From UBA2365 sp964594045 (GTDB lineage: Bacteria > Bacteroidota > Bacteroidia > Chitinophagales > Saprospiraceae), in assembly GCA_964594045.1 (NCBI GenBank), contig CAZQKR010000028.1, positions 1-50,471 on the forward strand: a stretch of 50,471 bases of DNA. The letters are read 5' to 3'. The notes beneath the pieces are model-generated. The model was not told where the DNA came from, ran no database searches, and saw only the letters and a program-made list of their open reading frames with translations. Both the position numbers and the translations under genes were made by a program. Below are positions 43,033-50,471 of the stretch, piece by piece. Every line of letters begins with the position of its first letter. Position 1 is the stretch's first letter.

Positions 43033-45630
43033 TCATTGTTTTACTAAACATTGTGAAAACACTTCACCGTTTGTTTTCACCACCAACACAAGGTATATCC
43101 CTGAGTTAAGATCCTCAATATCAAACTCCGGAACTTTCAGATCATTGAATTGTTTGATCATACTTCCATCCGTCGAAAAGATCTTAATATTTGAGATATC
43201 AAGATACTCATCATCACTGCCTATTGAATTGAGGATTATTTTATTTGTGGCCGGATTCGGGAAAAGCATTATGACTTTGTGGTCATCGCCCATATTTTTG
43301 ACTGATGTAAGGTCCTGAATACACAGTTCTTCTGATATCAACGTGCACTCATTGGAGTCCTTTATTGTCAGTGTATAACAACCAGCATCCAGTCCGCTGA
43401 TATTCTGACTTGAAGACCCGAATCCCCCGGGGCCTTCCCAATAATATTCGTATGGAGGTGTACCTCCGATCACATGGACAGATATAGCGCCGGCAGATCC
43501 GGCAGTGATATCTGTTATAAATATTTGATCAAAAGCCAGAATCGGTGGCTGGGATATGGTGAAACTTTCTGTGATCACACAATTGTTGTCGTCTGTAATG
43601 GTTACGGAATAGGTTCCGGCGCAAAGCCCGGAAACTGCAGAATCGTTTTGCCCGCCAGACCAGTTGTATTGCAGGGGTAAAAGGGCGTAATCCACATTAT
43701 TGATCACAATACTCCCTTCGCAATCACTGAAGCATTTGTTTTCAAAAGTCTGAGCATTCAGTTTTAACAACGAACACTGATCAAATTCAAATATACTGAC
43801 CCCACAATAATAATCTGAACAATATAAAAGTTCACGTGCTAAAGTGACTGTCTTAATGTCCCCGGGAGTATTGTACAGCGCAATAAATTTGGGAGCATTA
43901 AACTGACTGATCTCATATATGTATAAGCCAACATAACCGGCAGCAACAACTGCAAACTGGTTTTTGATGTGGATGTCATAGCCCCTGCTTGTGTTCAGAT
44001 CTTTTATATAAGCCGGGTTTGAGAGATTTGATATATCATAGATCCTAATCCCGAAATTCGAACTGCCAATCCAGGCGAACCCATCTTTCACTTTAACAGA
44101 GTACAGTGGTTTAAAAGCATTAATTGTGATACTTCCCACTTCAACAGGAGCAGACAGGACAGAAATATCAATCATTCTGAGACCGCCACTCAGGTCAGCC
44201 AGATAAATTATTTTTTCATCATGGTGGATATCCATATCCAGCGCTGAACCGGGGGTATCCAGGGTACTTATCAATCCGGGCTGCCCCGGATCACTGATGT
44301 CTATGATGGCCAAACCATTTGCGCCGGCAGCCATGAACAGGACATCCTCCAGGATATACATTTTATAACTAGGCTGATTCAGAGCCAGATAACTCAATAA
44401 TTCAGGATTGAGGGGATCAGTAATGTCAAAAGTGCTTAACCCTCGATTGGAAACAAACAAATACTGATCTCGCACTTGTAGAGAATTAATTTCATTATCA
44501 ACAGGCATAAATTTTAACGGAACAGGCATAGCCGGGTCCATGACATCCAGAATTGTGATCCCATTGGAAAATTGACTGGCATAAGCATAATGATCCCTGA
44601 TGGCAAGGCTGGTCGTCAGTCCCGGAACCGGGATCTCTCCCTTTGGATCGAGTATTCCATTTGCATCCGCTTCATAACGTAATATGCCATTGTCTATACT
44701 TATGGAAATCATGGACTCTGAAACATTTAAGTAATTTGCATTTAAAGGTAAACTCTTTGTATCTGCAATAACCGGGACATTTGGATTGCTGATATCAATG
44801 GTTTCCAGGTTATGACCCGCTGCAAAAACAAAGTTGTCGTTCATCTTTGCCTTTTCTGCATAGTTATACAATTTCAATTTACTGATTTCCATAGGATTCA
44901 TAGGGTCTGATATATCCAGTATTCTCAGAGTGTCGCTTTCCAGTATACAAGCCTTATTATTCAGAACATCGACTTCCTTGAAATAACCTCCTTTTTGATG
45001 ATATACTTCCACCCATGACCCGGGATCTGATATATCAAATATCTTCAATCCTTCACTCTGACAGGCAGCAATTATATAGTGGTCATGAATTACAGCATTG
45101 CTGGTGTACTCAACAGATAATGCATGCAGGATAAAAGGAGCGTTGGGGTCAGAAACATCGATCACTTTTACCTGCTTGGTGCTTCTCGACATGCTATATA
45201 TCCTTTGATCTTTGTACTGTATCCTGGGGTAATATTGCTTATACTCACAAAAACCGGTTTCTACCGGGTGCATGATGTCTGCCAGACTGACAATGCTCAA
45301 TCCTTCATCTTCGATCGTCAGGTAAGCATAATTTCCATCTATCAGCAGATCAAAAATCCTCCCCTTGCTTTCGAAAGCGGACAAGGCAACCGGAATGTTG
45401 TCCTCATTCAATTCTGCGATTTCAAGAATACATCCGTTGCTATAAAAAATCAGATTATCCTTTTGAATAGCTGCGGTGCAACTGCCTTCCCTCCATTTAC
45501 CTATTGGGAAAGTATTTATTTCGGATTGACAGATCATTTGTGGTAAAGCACAAAATAAATAGATTAAAAACAGGGCGCTGATATGTTGTAAAAGGCGGAA
45601 ATTGGATTGGTTAAAGCTTTTAGTTGACAT
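43033..45630 (-). CDS. Secreted LVIVD beta-propeller protein with SprB repeats and T9SS sorting domain
   Basis: An 865-residue exported protein. A signal sequence (about residues 10-36) is followed by about eleven LVIVD-type repeats (residues about 40-580), each with a core like LKIFDISDPGSW or LAIIDISDPGQP, expected to form a beta propeller. Two SprB-like repeats come next (about 590-780; NKCFSDCEGSIVINNVDYAL, then GGTPPYEYYWEGPGGFGSS). The C-terminal 75 residues are a type A T9SS sorting domain (LFPNPATNKIIL ... GIYLVLVVKTNGEVF). It is thus likely secreted or attached to the surface. Ligand unknown. Confidence 0.9.
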   Translation of the reverse strand: MSTKSFNQSNFRLLQHISALFLIYLFCALPQMICQSEINTFPIGKWREGSCTAAIQKDNLIFYSNGCILEIAELNEDNIPVALSAFESKGRIFDLLIDGNYAYLTIEDEGLSIVSLADIMHPVETGFCEYKQYYPRIQYKDQRIYSMSRSTKQVKVIDVSDPNAPFILHALSVEYTSNAVIHDHYIIAACQSEGLKIFDISDPGSWVEVYHQKGGYFKEVDVLNNKACILESDTLRILDISDPMNPMEISKLKLYNYAEKAKMNDNFVFAAGHNLETIDISNPNVPVIADTKSLPLNANYLNVSESMISISIDNGILRYEADANGILDPKGEIPVPGLTTSLAIRDHYAYASQFSNGITILDVMDPAMPVPLKFMPVDNEINSLQVRDQYLFVSNRGLSTFDITDPLNPELLSYLALNQPSYKMYILEDVLFMAAGANGLAIIDISDPGQPGLISTLDTPGSALDMDIHHDEKIIYLADLSGGLRMIDISVLSAPVEVGSITINAFKPLYSVKVKDGFAWIGSSNFGIRIYDISNLSNPAYIKDLNTSRGYDIHIKNQFAVVAAGYVGLYIYEISQFNAPKFIALYNTPGDIKTVTLARELLYCSDYYCGVSIFEFDQCSLLKLNAQTFENKCFSDCEGSIVINNVDYALLPLQYNWSGGQNDSAVSGLCAGTYSVTITDDNNCVITESFTISQPPILAFDQIFITDITAGSAGAISVHVIGGTPPYEYYWEGPGGFGSSSQNISGLDAGCYTLTIKDSNECTLISEELCIQDLTSVKNMGDDHKVIMLFPNPATNKIILNSIGSDDEYLDISNIKIFSTDGSMIKQFNDLKVPEFDIEDLNSGIYLVLVVKTNGEVFSQCLVKQ

Positions 45631-45730
45631 GGCATATCATTGTAATGGAAAAAATTCGATCAAGTGTACTAATATACCATATTTTCAACGAAAAATGCAA
45701 TAAAATTGAATAAATGCTCATAATCAGGGC

Positions 45731-45795
45731 GATGCTCCCGGAGCGTCAATTGGTTCTTCGTTTTACAGATCGGCCTGGCGTGCTTATAAAACGAA
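45731..45795. repeat. Adjacent inverted repeats between two leftward genes
   Basis: Two structures: a 7-bp stem with a 3-nt loop (GATGCTC/GAGCGTC, 45731-45747), and TTCGTTTTA (45757-45765) with TAAAACGAA (45787-45795), a perfect 9-bp inverted repeat around 21 nt. They lie just downstream of the leftward oxidoreductase gene. Neither is followed by a T tract, so a termination or mRNA-end role is only possible. Confidence 0.35.
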
Positions 45796-45802
45796 CACTT
45801 TC

Positions 45803-46444
45803 CTATTTGTAATCCAGAATATGCTGGCCACTAATAGAGTGTGTTCCATCATTCAACACTTTAATGGCATTGATCATAGCAGTTGCCAGTTGTCTTGTGT
45901 GCAAAGGTTTCTGTGCGCGTAAAATCCCTGATCTGTTCAGGAATTGAAGCACTCTCGCTGCCACGACTTCTCCCGGGCGGTCAGAGTTGTCCCTCAATAA
46001 CAAAGGAGGATTGAAAATGATCAGTCTTGGAAATTTCAGGGCTTTGACATCTTCTTCCAGCTGACCTTTCATTTTGGAATAGAAGAACATTGATCTGGTG
46101 GACGCATTTTCAGCTGATACCAGCACATAACTGTGTACACCATTTTCCCTGGCTGCTTTTGCAAAGTAATACTGGTAATCATGATCCACTTTCCACTGTG
46201 CTTTTTTGCTTCCGGCTATCTTCAAAGTTGTTCCCAGGCAGGAAAACAACACGTCTCCTTTGACATCCGCTTTCCACAGTTCAGGCTGATCAAAGTCAAC
46301 AATCTTTGTTGTAAGCTTCTCATGATCTACTATCAGCTCCCTTCTGACAAAAACGACCACCTGACTGATCGTTTCGTCCAAAAGGAGCAATTCCAGTAAA
46401 TCCCTGCCGGTGGCTCCGGTTGCGCCAATCATTAATGCTTTCAT
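45803..46444 (-). CDS. NAD(P)-binding oxidoreductase (HTATIP2-like short-chain family)
   Basis: A 213-residue Rossmann protein from the ATG at 46444 (the frame continues to 46471 but the internal start gives the standard nucleotide-binding N-terminus MKALMIGATGATGRDLLELL). The GATGATG loop binds NAD(P). LVSAENASTRSMFFYSKMKG includes the Ser and YxxxK-like catalytic pattern of atypical short-chain dehydrogenases. Relatives are labelled NAD-dependent epimerase/dehydratase or HTATIP2-like. The substrate is unknown. It is 48 bp downstream of a membrane protein gene and could be co-transcribed with it. Confidence 0.85.
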   Translation of the reverse strand: MKALMIGATGATGRDLLELLLLDETISQVVVFVRRELIVDHEKLTTKIVDFDQPELWKADVKGDVLFSCLGTTLKIAGSKKAQWKVDHDYQYYFAKAARENGVHSYVLVSAENASTRSMFFYSKMKGQLEEDVKALKFPRLIIFNPPLLLRDNSDRPGEVVAARVLQFLNRSGILRAQKPLHTRQLATAMINAIKVLNDGTHSISGQHILDYK

Positions 46445-46492
46445 GGTAAAAATTCTTTTAAAACAGCACAAACTTTCAGCTAATTTACCAAA

Positions 46493-47053
46493 TTAAAATG
46501 GTTTAAGTCGTTTTAAGAAAGGTATTATTCTGATTGTGATGCCCAAAAGGATCATGAGATAGATCAAAAGAGAAAGTCCCCATTTGAATAAAGTCAGCCC
46601 GGAACCCCAAAATGCGGTATCATCACTGATGTTTCCTGTGTTCAGGTATTGCTCCAGCATGTTCAATTCAGTGTAATTTTCAGCCCAGTCAGTCAACATT
46701 CTGATCAGAGGCAAAATCAGCAGGTAGTTTTTGTTCTTAAAGAAAAAACGAATCCAAAGAATGTACATGGCTGTATAGATGACAGGGAAAACAGTATCCC
46801 AAACCCGGATAAACCGGCCGTAGCAAAAAAGCTGGTCAATTTCCCTTGAATTGAAAAAAGAGAGTATCTGGCTTTGGGAATACCCAAAAGTAAGCCCGAG
46901 TGAATTATGCCCGTTCACCAACAAAAAACATTTACTGAAGTGCCCCAAGACGAACTGGGCATAAACGATCATCACTATGGTTGCCAGGACTGCAAGGACC
47001 AAATCACGGTACCTTTTGAAAAACTCAGAATATTTACTCATGTATATCATCAT
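46493..47053 (-). CDS. Multi-pass membrane protein of unknown function
   Basis: A 186-residue protein with about four hydrophobic helices (near 22-42, 88-108, 112-128, 160-180 in the longest reading). Several ATG codons precede the first helix (47053, 47050, 47041); the last gives MSKYSEFFKRYRDLVLAVL and is equally plausible. The segment IRMLTDWAENYTELNML has an acidic D-x-x-E-N pattern between helices. I recognise no family. It is upstream of the oxidoreductase gene in the same direction. Confidence 0.75.
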   Translation of the reverse strand: MMIYMSKYSEFFKRYRDLVLAVLATIVMIVYAQFVLGHFSKCFLLVNGHNSLGLTFGYSQSQILSFFNSREIDQLFCYGRFIRVWDTVFPVIYTAMYILWIRFFFKNKNYLLILPLIRMLTDWAENYTELNMLEQYLNTGNISDDTAFWGSGLTLFKWGLSLLIYLMILLGITIRIIPFLKRLKPF

Positions 47054-47365
47054 CAACTGCCTGAAAGATCAATTGGATCCGGGTTGATCATTGGGAAATC
47101 ATTGTGATCAATCATAACTCTGATTTTCAGGGGAAAAAAAAATTGATCTTTAAAACCCCTATTCTCATTTTTGTTACTCAAGCAAGAACACCAATTACTA
47201 TTGTCACTGTATTCATTTACTAAAAAAGGAAAACAAGTCATAAAAATATAAATTTCTTATCCACTCTATGTTTTTCTTCAACCTAAAATAATACTAACCA
47301 TTACTTTTTCAGGTTTTTATTACTGTGGGCTCTGAGAACGCACAAAAGCACAATTCAGATACAAT
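47054..47365. other. Intergenic region, about 310 bp
   Basis: Noncoding, AT-rich, between two leftward genes. A 62-codon frame on the minus strand is not supported. AGGGG at 47129-47133 can pair with CCCCT about 25 bp away, a weak stem only. It should hold the promoter of the membrane protein gene and the end of the 1011-residue protein's transcript. Confidence 0.5.
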
Positions 47366-50300
47366 TTATTTCAAGCCTGCAGTACCTGTCAAAGGCACCA
47401 AAGCGAGCGCGATCTTTCCCAGATCCCCTGTATTGAGGGCCTGTTCCAATGCCCTCAGATTTTCTTTGACACCCGCCGGCAATTCTGATCTCAAATAATG
47501 ATTGACAACACGACTGAGCTGGTTGATCAGTGCATTTTTCACTGTTTGTCTGGTGGCGCCCGGTTCAGGTGCAGAACCATGATATTCGTGTTTGAGCAAC
47601 TGGAACAATTGATTGATCACCTGATCAAAATAATCATCCCCTAGGGTATTGTTTTGATATATGGCGCGCTGCAATGCAGCCATACCTACACTTGGATTGC
47701 CCACACTAAAATAGTTTTCACCTTCGTGAATAAGCTTCACATCGGCTTCACAGGTCTCCTCATCCATACTGATGTTAAATAGAAATTCTTTTCCTTCTAC
47801 ATCTTGCATGTAACTGAAAGTATAATGTGGTCTGGTACCTCTTCCACCGCTGTTATGTGACATGGTGATGTCTTTAGCCCAATTGGATTCACTGATGCCG
47901 GTCATTCCTGTTTGTTGCGTGGATTCAGCTAAAAGGTCGCCATAAACCTGGTTCCTGCTTAAATTGCAGAACAAGGCTTCCATATTGGCCTGCCCGGTGA
48001 TGGTGTGCTTTTGATATGGGTCACTTTCAATAAAAATGATCTCGTTGCCTCTGATTTCAACCTGTCCGGCCCCGCCAAGCGAAAATACCAGTGCACCATT
48101 ATGCTGACTTCTGATCTTTTCACAGCAATCATTGGCTTCTGTCAATTCGATCCGCTTTATAATGGTTTGAGAGCAATCGGTATCACCACATGTATTATTG
48201 ATCCGGGTCTTTAATTCCAGCGTGCCGGCGCCTTCAATTTTCGAAAGTACAAGTTCACTATGGATCATACCATATTCCTGGTTATTTCCCGTTCTGTTAT
48301 ACTTGTATCTGGGTTTATAACTGATGAGCGCATCACATGTATGGTGACAATGGTTGGGACAAGCACAATTGATCTCAGGAGGATAAAATTTCAAACCGCC
48401 TACATGCCAGCCGATTCTGTCTTCCCTGAGTTCCCGGCCTTTTAAAGTCACTATTTTCATTGGAGTCAGAATAGTTGCCGTATCACATTTACATGGTGGC
48501 TGTTCGGGTGTTGTGCTGACCGGTGGTTTGGATTCCGTTTGTCTGGCATGCGCAAGTTCTTCTCCGATGGTTTCCAGTCCGGGTTCACTTCCTGAGACAA
48601 TTCGTTCTCCCTCTGCAATTGCTTCTGCTCCCATGGCACGGCCGGCCTCTTCAGCCGCATTTCCTGAGTGGATCCTGACTCCTTTTAAGTCGGCATTATC
48701 AAATAATTCTTCAATTGTATTGACATCATTTTTTATCTCGGGAGCTTTGGGCAGAATTTTTGCTTCAGCGCCTGTTGCCTGAAAAGAATTCCAGAAATCA
48801 TCCACACCGACATCCAACTGATCTTTTTGTTCTTGCGGCAGATCGTCATATTTCTTATTCGTAGTCCCTTCAAACTGCTTTACTGTGTTTTGATGAAAAT
48901 CTGCCTTATCATAAGCTTTTCCTTCAAGGGCTGAGGTATACATCCAAAAGGTTTGCTGAATGACCGCTTCACGTTCCCTGTCAGGGTGACTTGAGAAAGG
49001 TGTTGTTATTCCGCCTCTTTGGTTTAAGTTGTCAAATGCCGTGCTGATATGCCTGATGGCTTCAACCAGCAATGTAGTTGCAACTCCGGCTGCATTGTTA
49101 AAATCTACAGGTATCCTCACAGGAATATCCGTTCCGGGGATTGTGGGTATGTTGCCTGTCAGAATATCAGGACAGTCCCATGGCAATCCACCACGATCAT
49201 ATGGTGGATTTTGAAGCATCTCCGAGATAACCGGGATGGGATGACTTTGCTGAACAGGAATTTTCACATAGTTTTTTTGATCCGGCTTCATTCCGGTCGT
49301 TTTGCCGTTCCCGGGACTTTCCACCCATTCGCTGATATCAGGAATTGGCTCTCCGGGGCCAACAGGCGGTCGTCTGATATCCACACAATAACCATACAAA
49401 GGTACTTCCACAGTTTGTCTGCCCGGAACAATGATTTCCGGTATTTCCGGAACGATATAGGGCTGATGATCACCGGAAGATGGAATATAGTATCCATTAT
49501 TTTCTCCAATCCTCAGCGTGACCTGTTTTTTGCCGGGATTTTCAACATAAAGAGTGATGATATGATTGGTTGTCCTGCCTGTTCCTTTTACTTTTGCCAA
49601 TAATGTTCCTACTTCACCTCCATTGTCTGCAGGAACAGGGATGGCAAGCTCCTCGGGAATGGATGGCGGAATAAATTCAGGCAATTCCAGATCTCTGCAG
49701 GTTTGGACCAAAGCATCCATGAACTGGGCGGTCATCAGATCGACAGGCAAATTGCCTATTGTATTCAAGTCCGAATCAGACGCATTGTTTTGAAGGTAAT
49801 TGTTTATGGAGGTACATGGATCAAATGTACCTTCAGGCATAGTGTTTAACCACACCACTTGCTGAATGATGAACTCTTTTTCTTTTTCGGGAAAATCGCT
49901 CAGAGGGGTGACCATATCTCCTGTTTCCTGAAATCCCGAAATAGAATTTTCCAGTCTTTTTAGCAGGTCAATCAATGGAACTTCGGTTGACCAGGTATTA
50001 CATTCAGGCAGATCAGTTCCTGATTCCATTGCAGGTAGCTGATAATCCGTGCAATATCCTTTCACAGGAATGATCTGTGTAGTCCCTGTCGGTATATTGA
50101 TCAGTATATCATCCGGGATAATGTAACCCTGGTATGTTCCGGTTGATGGAATAGTTACAGGAGGAAAACTCATTTCAATTCCCTGCCCGGAATTATTTAT
50201 AAAATAGAAGTCAGCTATGTGTCCAGTTGTTCTCCCTGTTCCTTTGGCATACAATTCCACACCTTCAGGGAGCATGCAGGCCACATGACCTGTAGTTCTT

Positions 50301-50401
50301 CCGTGTTTTTGAGCTGTCAGGAATATAGGGATCATCAGCAGAAATGTGACTTTGAATAAAGTTATGAAGCCAATGATCTTACTCATACTATTTATTTTCA
50401 T
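47366..50401 (-). CDS. Large exported protein with duplicated GRTTGH module and degenerate DUF4157-like region
   Basis: A 1011-residue protein with a signal peptide (cleavage near LTA, residue 30) and no T9SS tail. Residues about 53-190 and 271-490 are a duplicated unit: a beta domain opening with KGTGRTTGH or KGTGRTTNH and closing with GYCxD (Cys117 and Cys339), then a helical part with VTPLSDFPEKEKEFIIQQVVW and ITTPFSSHPDREREAVIQQT (followed by FW). Residues 570-622 resemble DUF4157 (GVRIHSGNAAEE, then GEELAHARQ), but the first His of HExxH is Glu. The C-terminal 370 residues are Cys-rich (CKC, CACPNHCHHTC) and unassigned. Function is unknown. Confidence 0.8.
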   Translation of the reverse strand: MKINSMSKIIGFITLFKVTFLLMIPIFLTAQKHGRTTGHVACMLPEGVELYAKGTGRTTGHIADFYFINNSGQGIEMSFPPVTIPSTGTYQGYIIPDDILINIPTGTTQIIPVKGYCTDYQLPAMESGTDLPECNTWSTEVPLIDLLKRLENSISGFQETGDMVTPLSDFPEKEKEFIIQQVVWLNTMPEGTFDPCTSINNYLQNNASDSDLNTIGNLPVDLMTAQFMDALVQTCRDLELPEFIPPSIPEELAIPVPADNGGEVGTLLAKVKGTGRTTNHIITLYVENPGKKQVTLRIGENNGYYIPSSGDHQPYIVPEIPEIIVPGRQTVEVPLYGYCVDIRRPPVGPGEPIPDISEWVESPGNGKTTGMKPDQKNYVKIPVQQSHPIPVISEMLQNPPYDRGGLPWDCPDILTGNIPTIPGTDIPVRIPVDFNNAAGVATTLLVEAIRHISTAFDNLNQRGGITTPFSSHPDREREAVIQQTFWMYTSALEGKAYDKADFHQNTVKQFEGTTNKKYDDLPQEQKDQLDVGVDDFWNSFQATGAEAKILPKAPEIKNDVNTIEELFDNADLKGVRIHSGNAAEEAGRAMGAEAIAEGERIVSGSEPGLETIGEELAHARQTESKPPVSTTPEQPPCKCDTATILTPMKIVTLKGRELREDRIGWHVGGLKFYPPEINCACPNHCHHTCDALISYKPRYKYNRTGNNQEYGMIHSELVLSKIEGAGTLELKTRINNTCGDTDCSQTIIKRIELTEANDCCEKIRSQHNGALVFSLGGAGQVEIRGNEIIFIESDPYQKHTITGQANMEALFCNLSRNQVYGDLLAESTQQTGMTGISESNWAKDITMSHNSGGRGTRPHYTFSYMQDVEGKEFLFNISMDEETCEADVKLIHEGENYFSVGNPSVGMAALQRAIYQNNTLGDDYFDQVINQLFQLLKHEYHGSAPEPGATRQTVKNALINQLSRVVNHYLRSELPAGVKENLRALEQALNTGDLGKIALALVPLTGTAGLK

Positions 50402-50471
50402 CTCGTAAAAATTTTCATTTAATAACTGACCTTTCGCAGTCAGAATATTTTGATAAATAAAATAAATTTTT
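50402..50471. other. Right-edge upstream region of the 1011-residue protein gene
   Basis: The last 70 bp of the window, AT-rich. It contains a 5-bp inverted repeat, CTGAC-n8-GTCAG, which echoes the CTGAC-containing palindromes at 42.7 kb but is short enough to be chance. It presumably contains part of the promoter; no good consensus was found before the edge. Confidence 0.35.

Noticed and set aside
47053..47241. 62-codon minus-strand ORF upstream of the membrane protein gene
   Set aside because: Mixed hydrophilic sequence with no motif; overlaps the likely promoter and start of the real gene.

Overview
The window looks like a chromosomal segment of a free-living, aerobic or respiring member of the Bacteroidota, plausibly near the Saprospiria or Chitinophagia. 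Four things point there: a complete alternative complex III (ACIII) operon, a protein with SprB repeats and a type IX secretion (T9SS) sorting tail, promoters of the Bacteroidota type (TTG near -33, TAnnTTTG near -7), and starts without clear Shine-Dalgarno sequences. The genus cannot be set from the sequence alone. No tRNA, rRNA, CRISPR array, prophage or transposase was seen. Most genes are housekeeping, with an accessory stretch at the right end.

Layout. 1-900: a 71-bp dispersed repeat, then rdgB and a shared terminator. 0.9-7.2 kb: a DUF1573 lipoprotein, then surface-polysaccharide genes (YfhO-family membrane protein, flippase, divergent glycosyltransferase). 7.3-16.6 kb: the leftward operon actA-B-C-D-E-F, ending in a 37-codon membrane ORF that has not been named here. 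ActA is extended by two tandem monoheme domains, giving seven heme motifs. 17-22 kb: an OmpA-like lipoprotein, truA, a low-molecular-weight phosphatase, two small conserved genes and dnaA. 22-31 kb: a 5'-nucleotidase split over two genes, an ECF sigma factor overlapping an inner-membrane-anchored barrel protein, coiled-coil proteins, cdd, coaE and yigZ. 31-41 kb: a thioredoxin-TonB fusion, a lipoprotein, mutS2, prmA, folD, a copper-type P-ATPase and a 3'-5' exonuclease. 41-50.5 kb: a coiled-coil membrane protein, a repeat-rich noncoding block, a LVIVD/SprB/T9SS protein, two small enzyme or membrane genes, and a 1011-residue exported protein with a duplicated module and a degenerate DUF4157-like region.

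How they work together. ACIII oxidises quinol and passes electrons through its c-type hemes towards a terminal oxidase that is not encoded here. The surface genes at 1.6-7.2 kb probably build or export a glycan.

The most interesting observation is the metal ATPase. Its N-terminal metal-binding domain and its ATPase body lie in different frames, joined exactly at a run of nine A residues and followed closely by a stop in the first frame. This is the layout known for E. coli copA, where programmed -1 frameshifting makes both a small chaperone and the full pump. Other leads are the 37-residue candidate ACIII subunit, structured palindromic repeats with compensatory changes, the 71-bp repeat found at both ends of the window, and the large exported protein with paired GYC and IQQxxW motifs.
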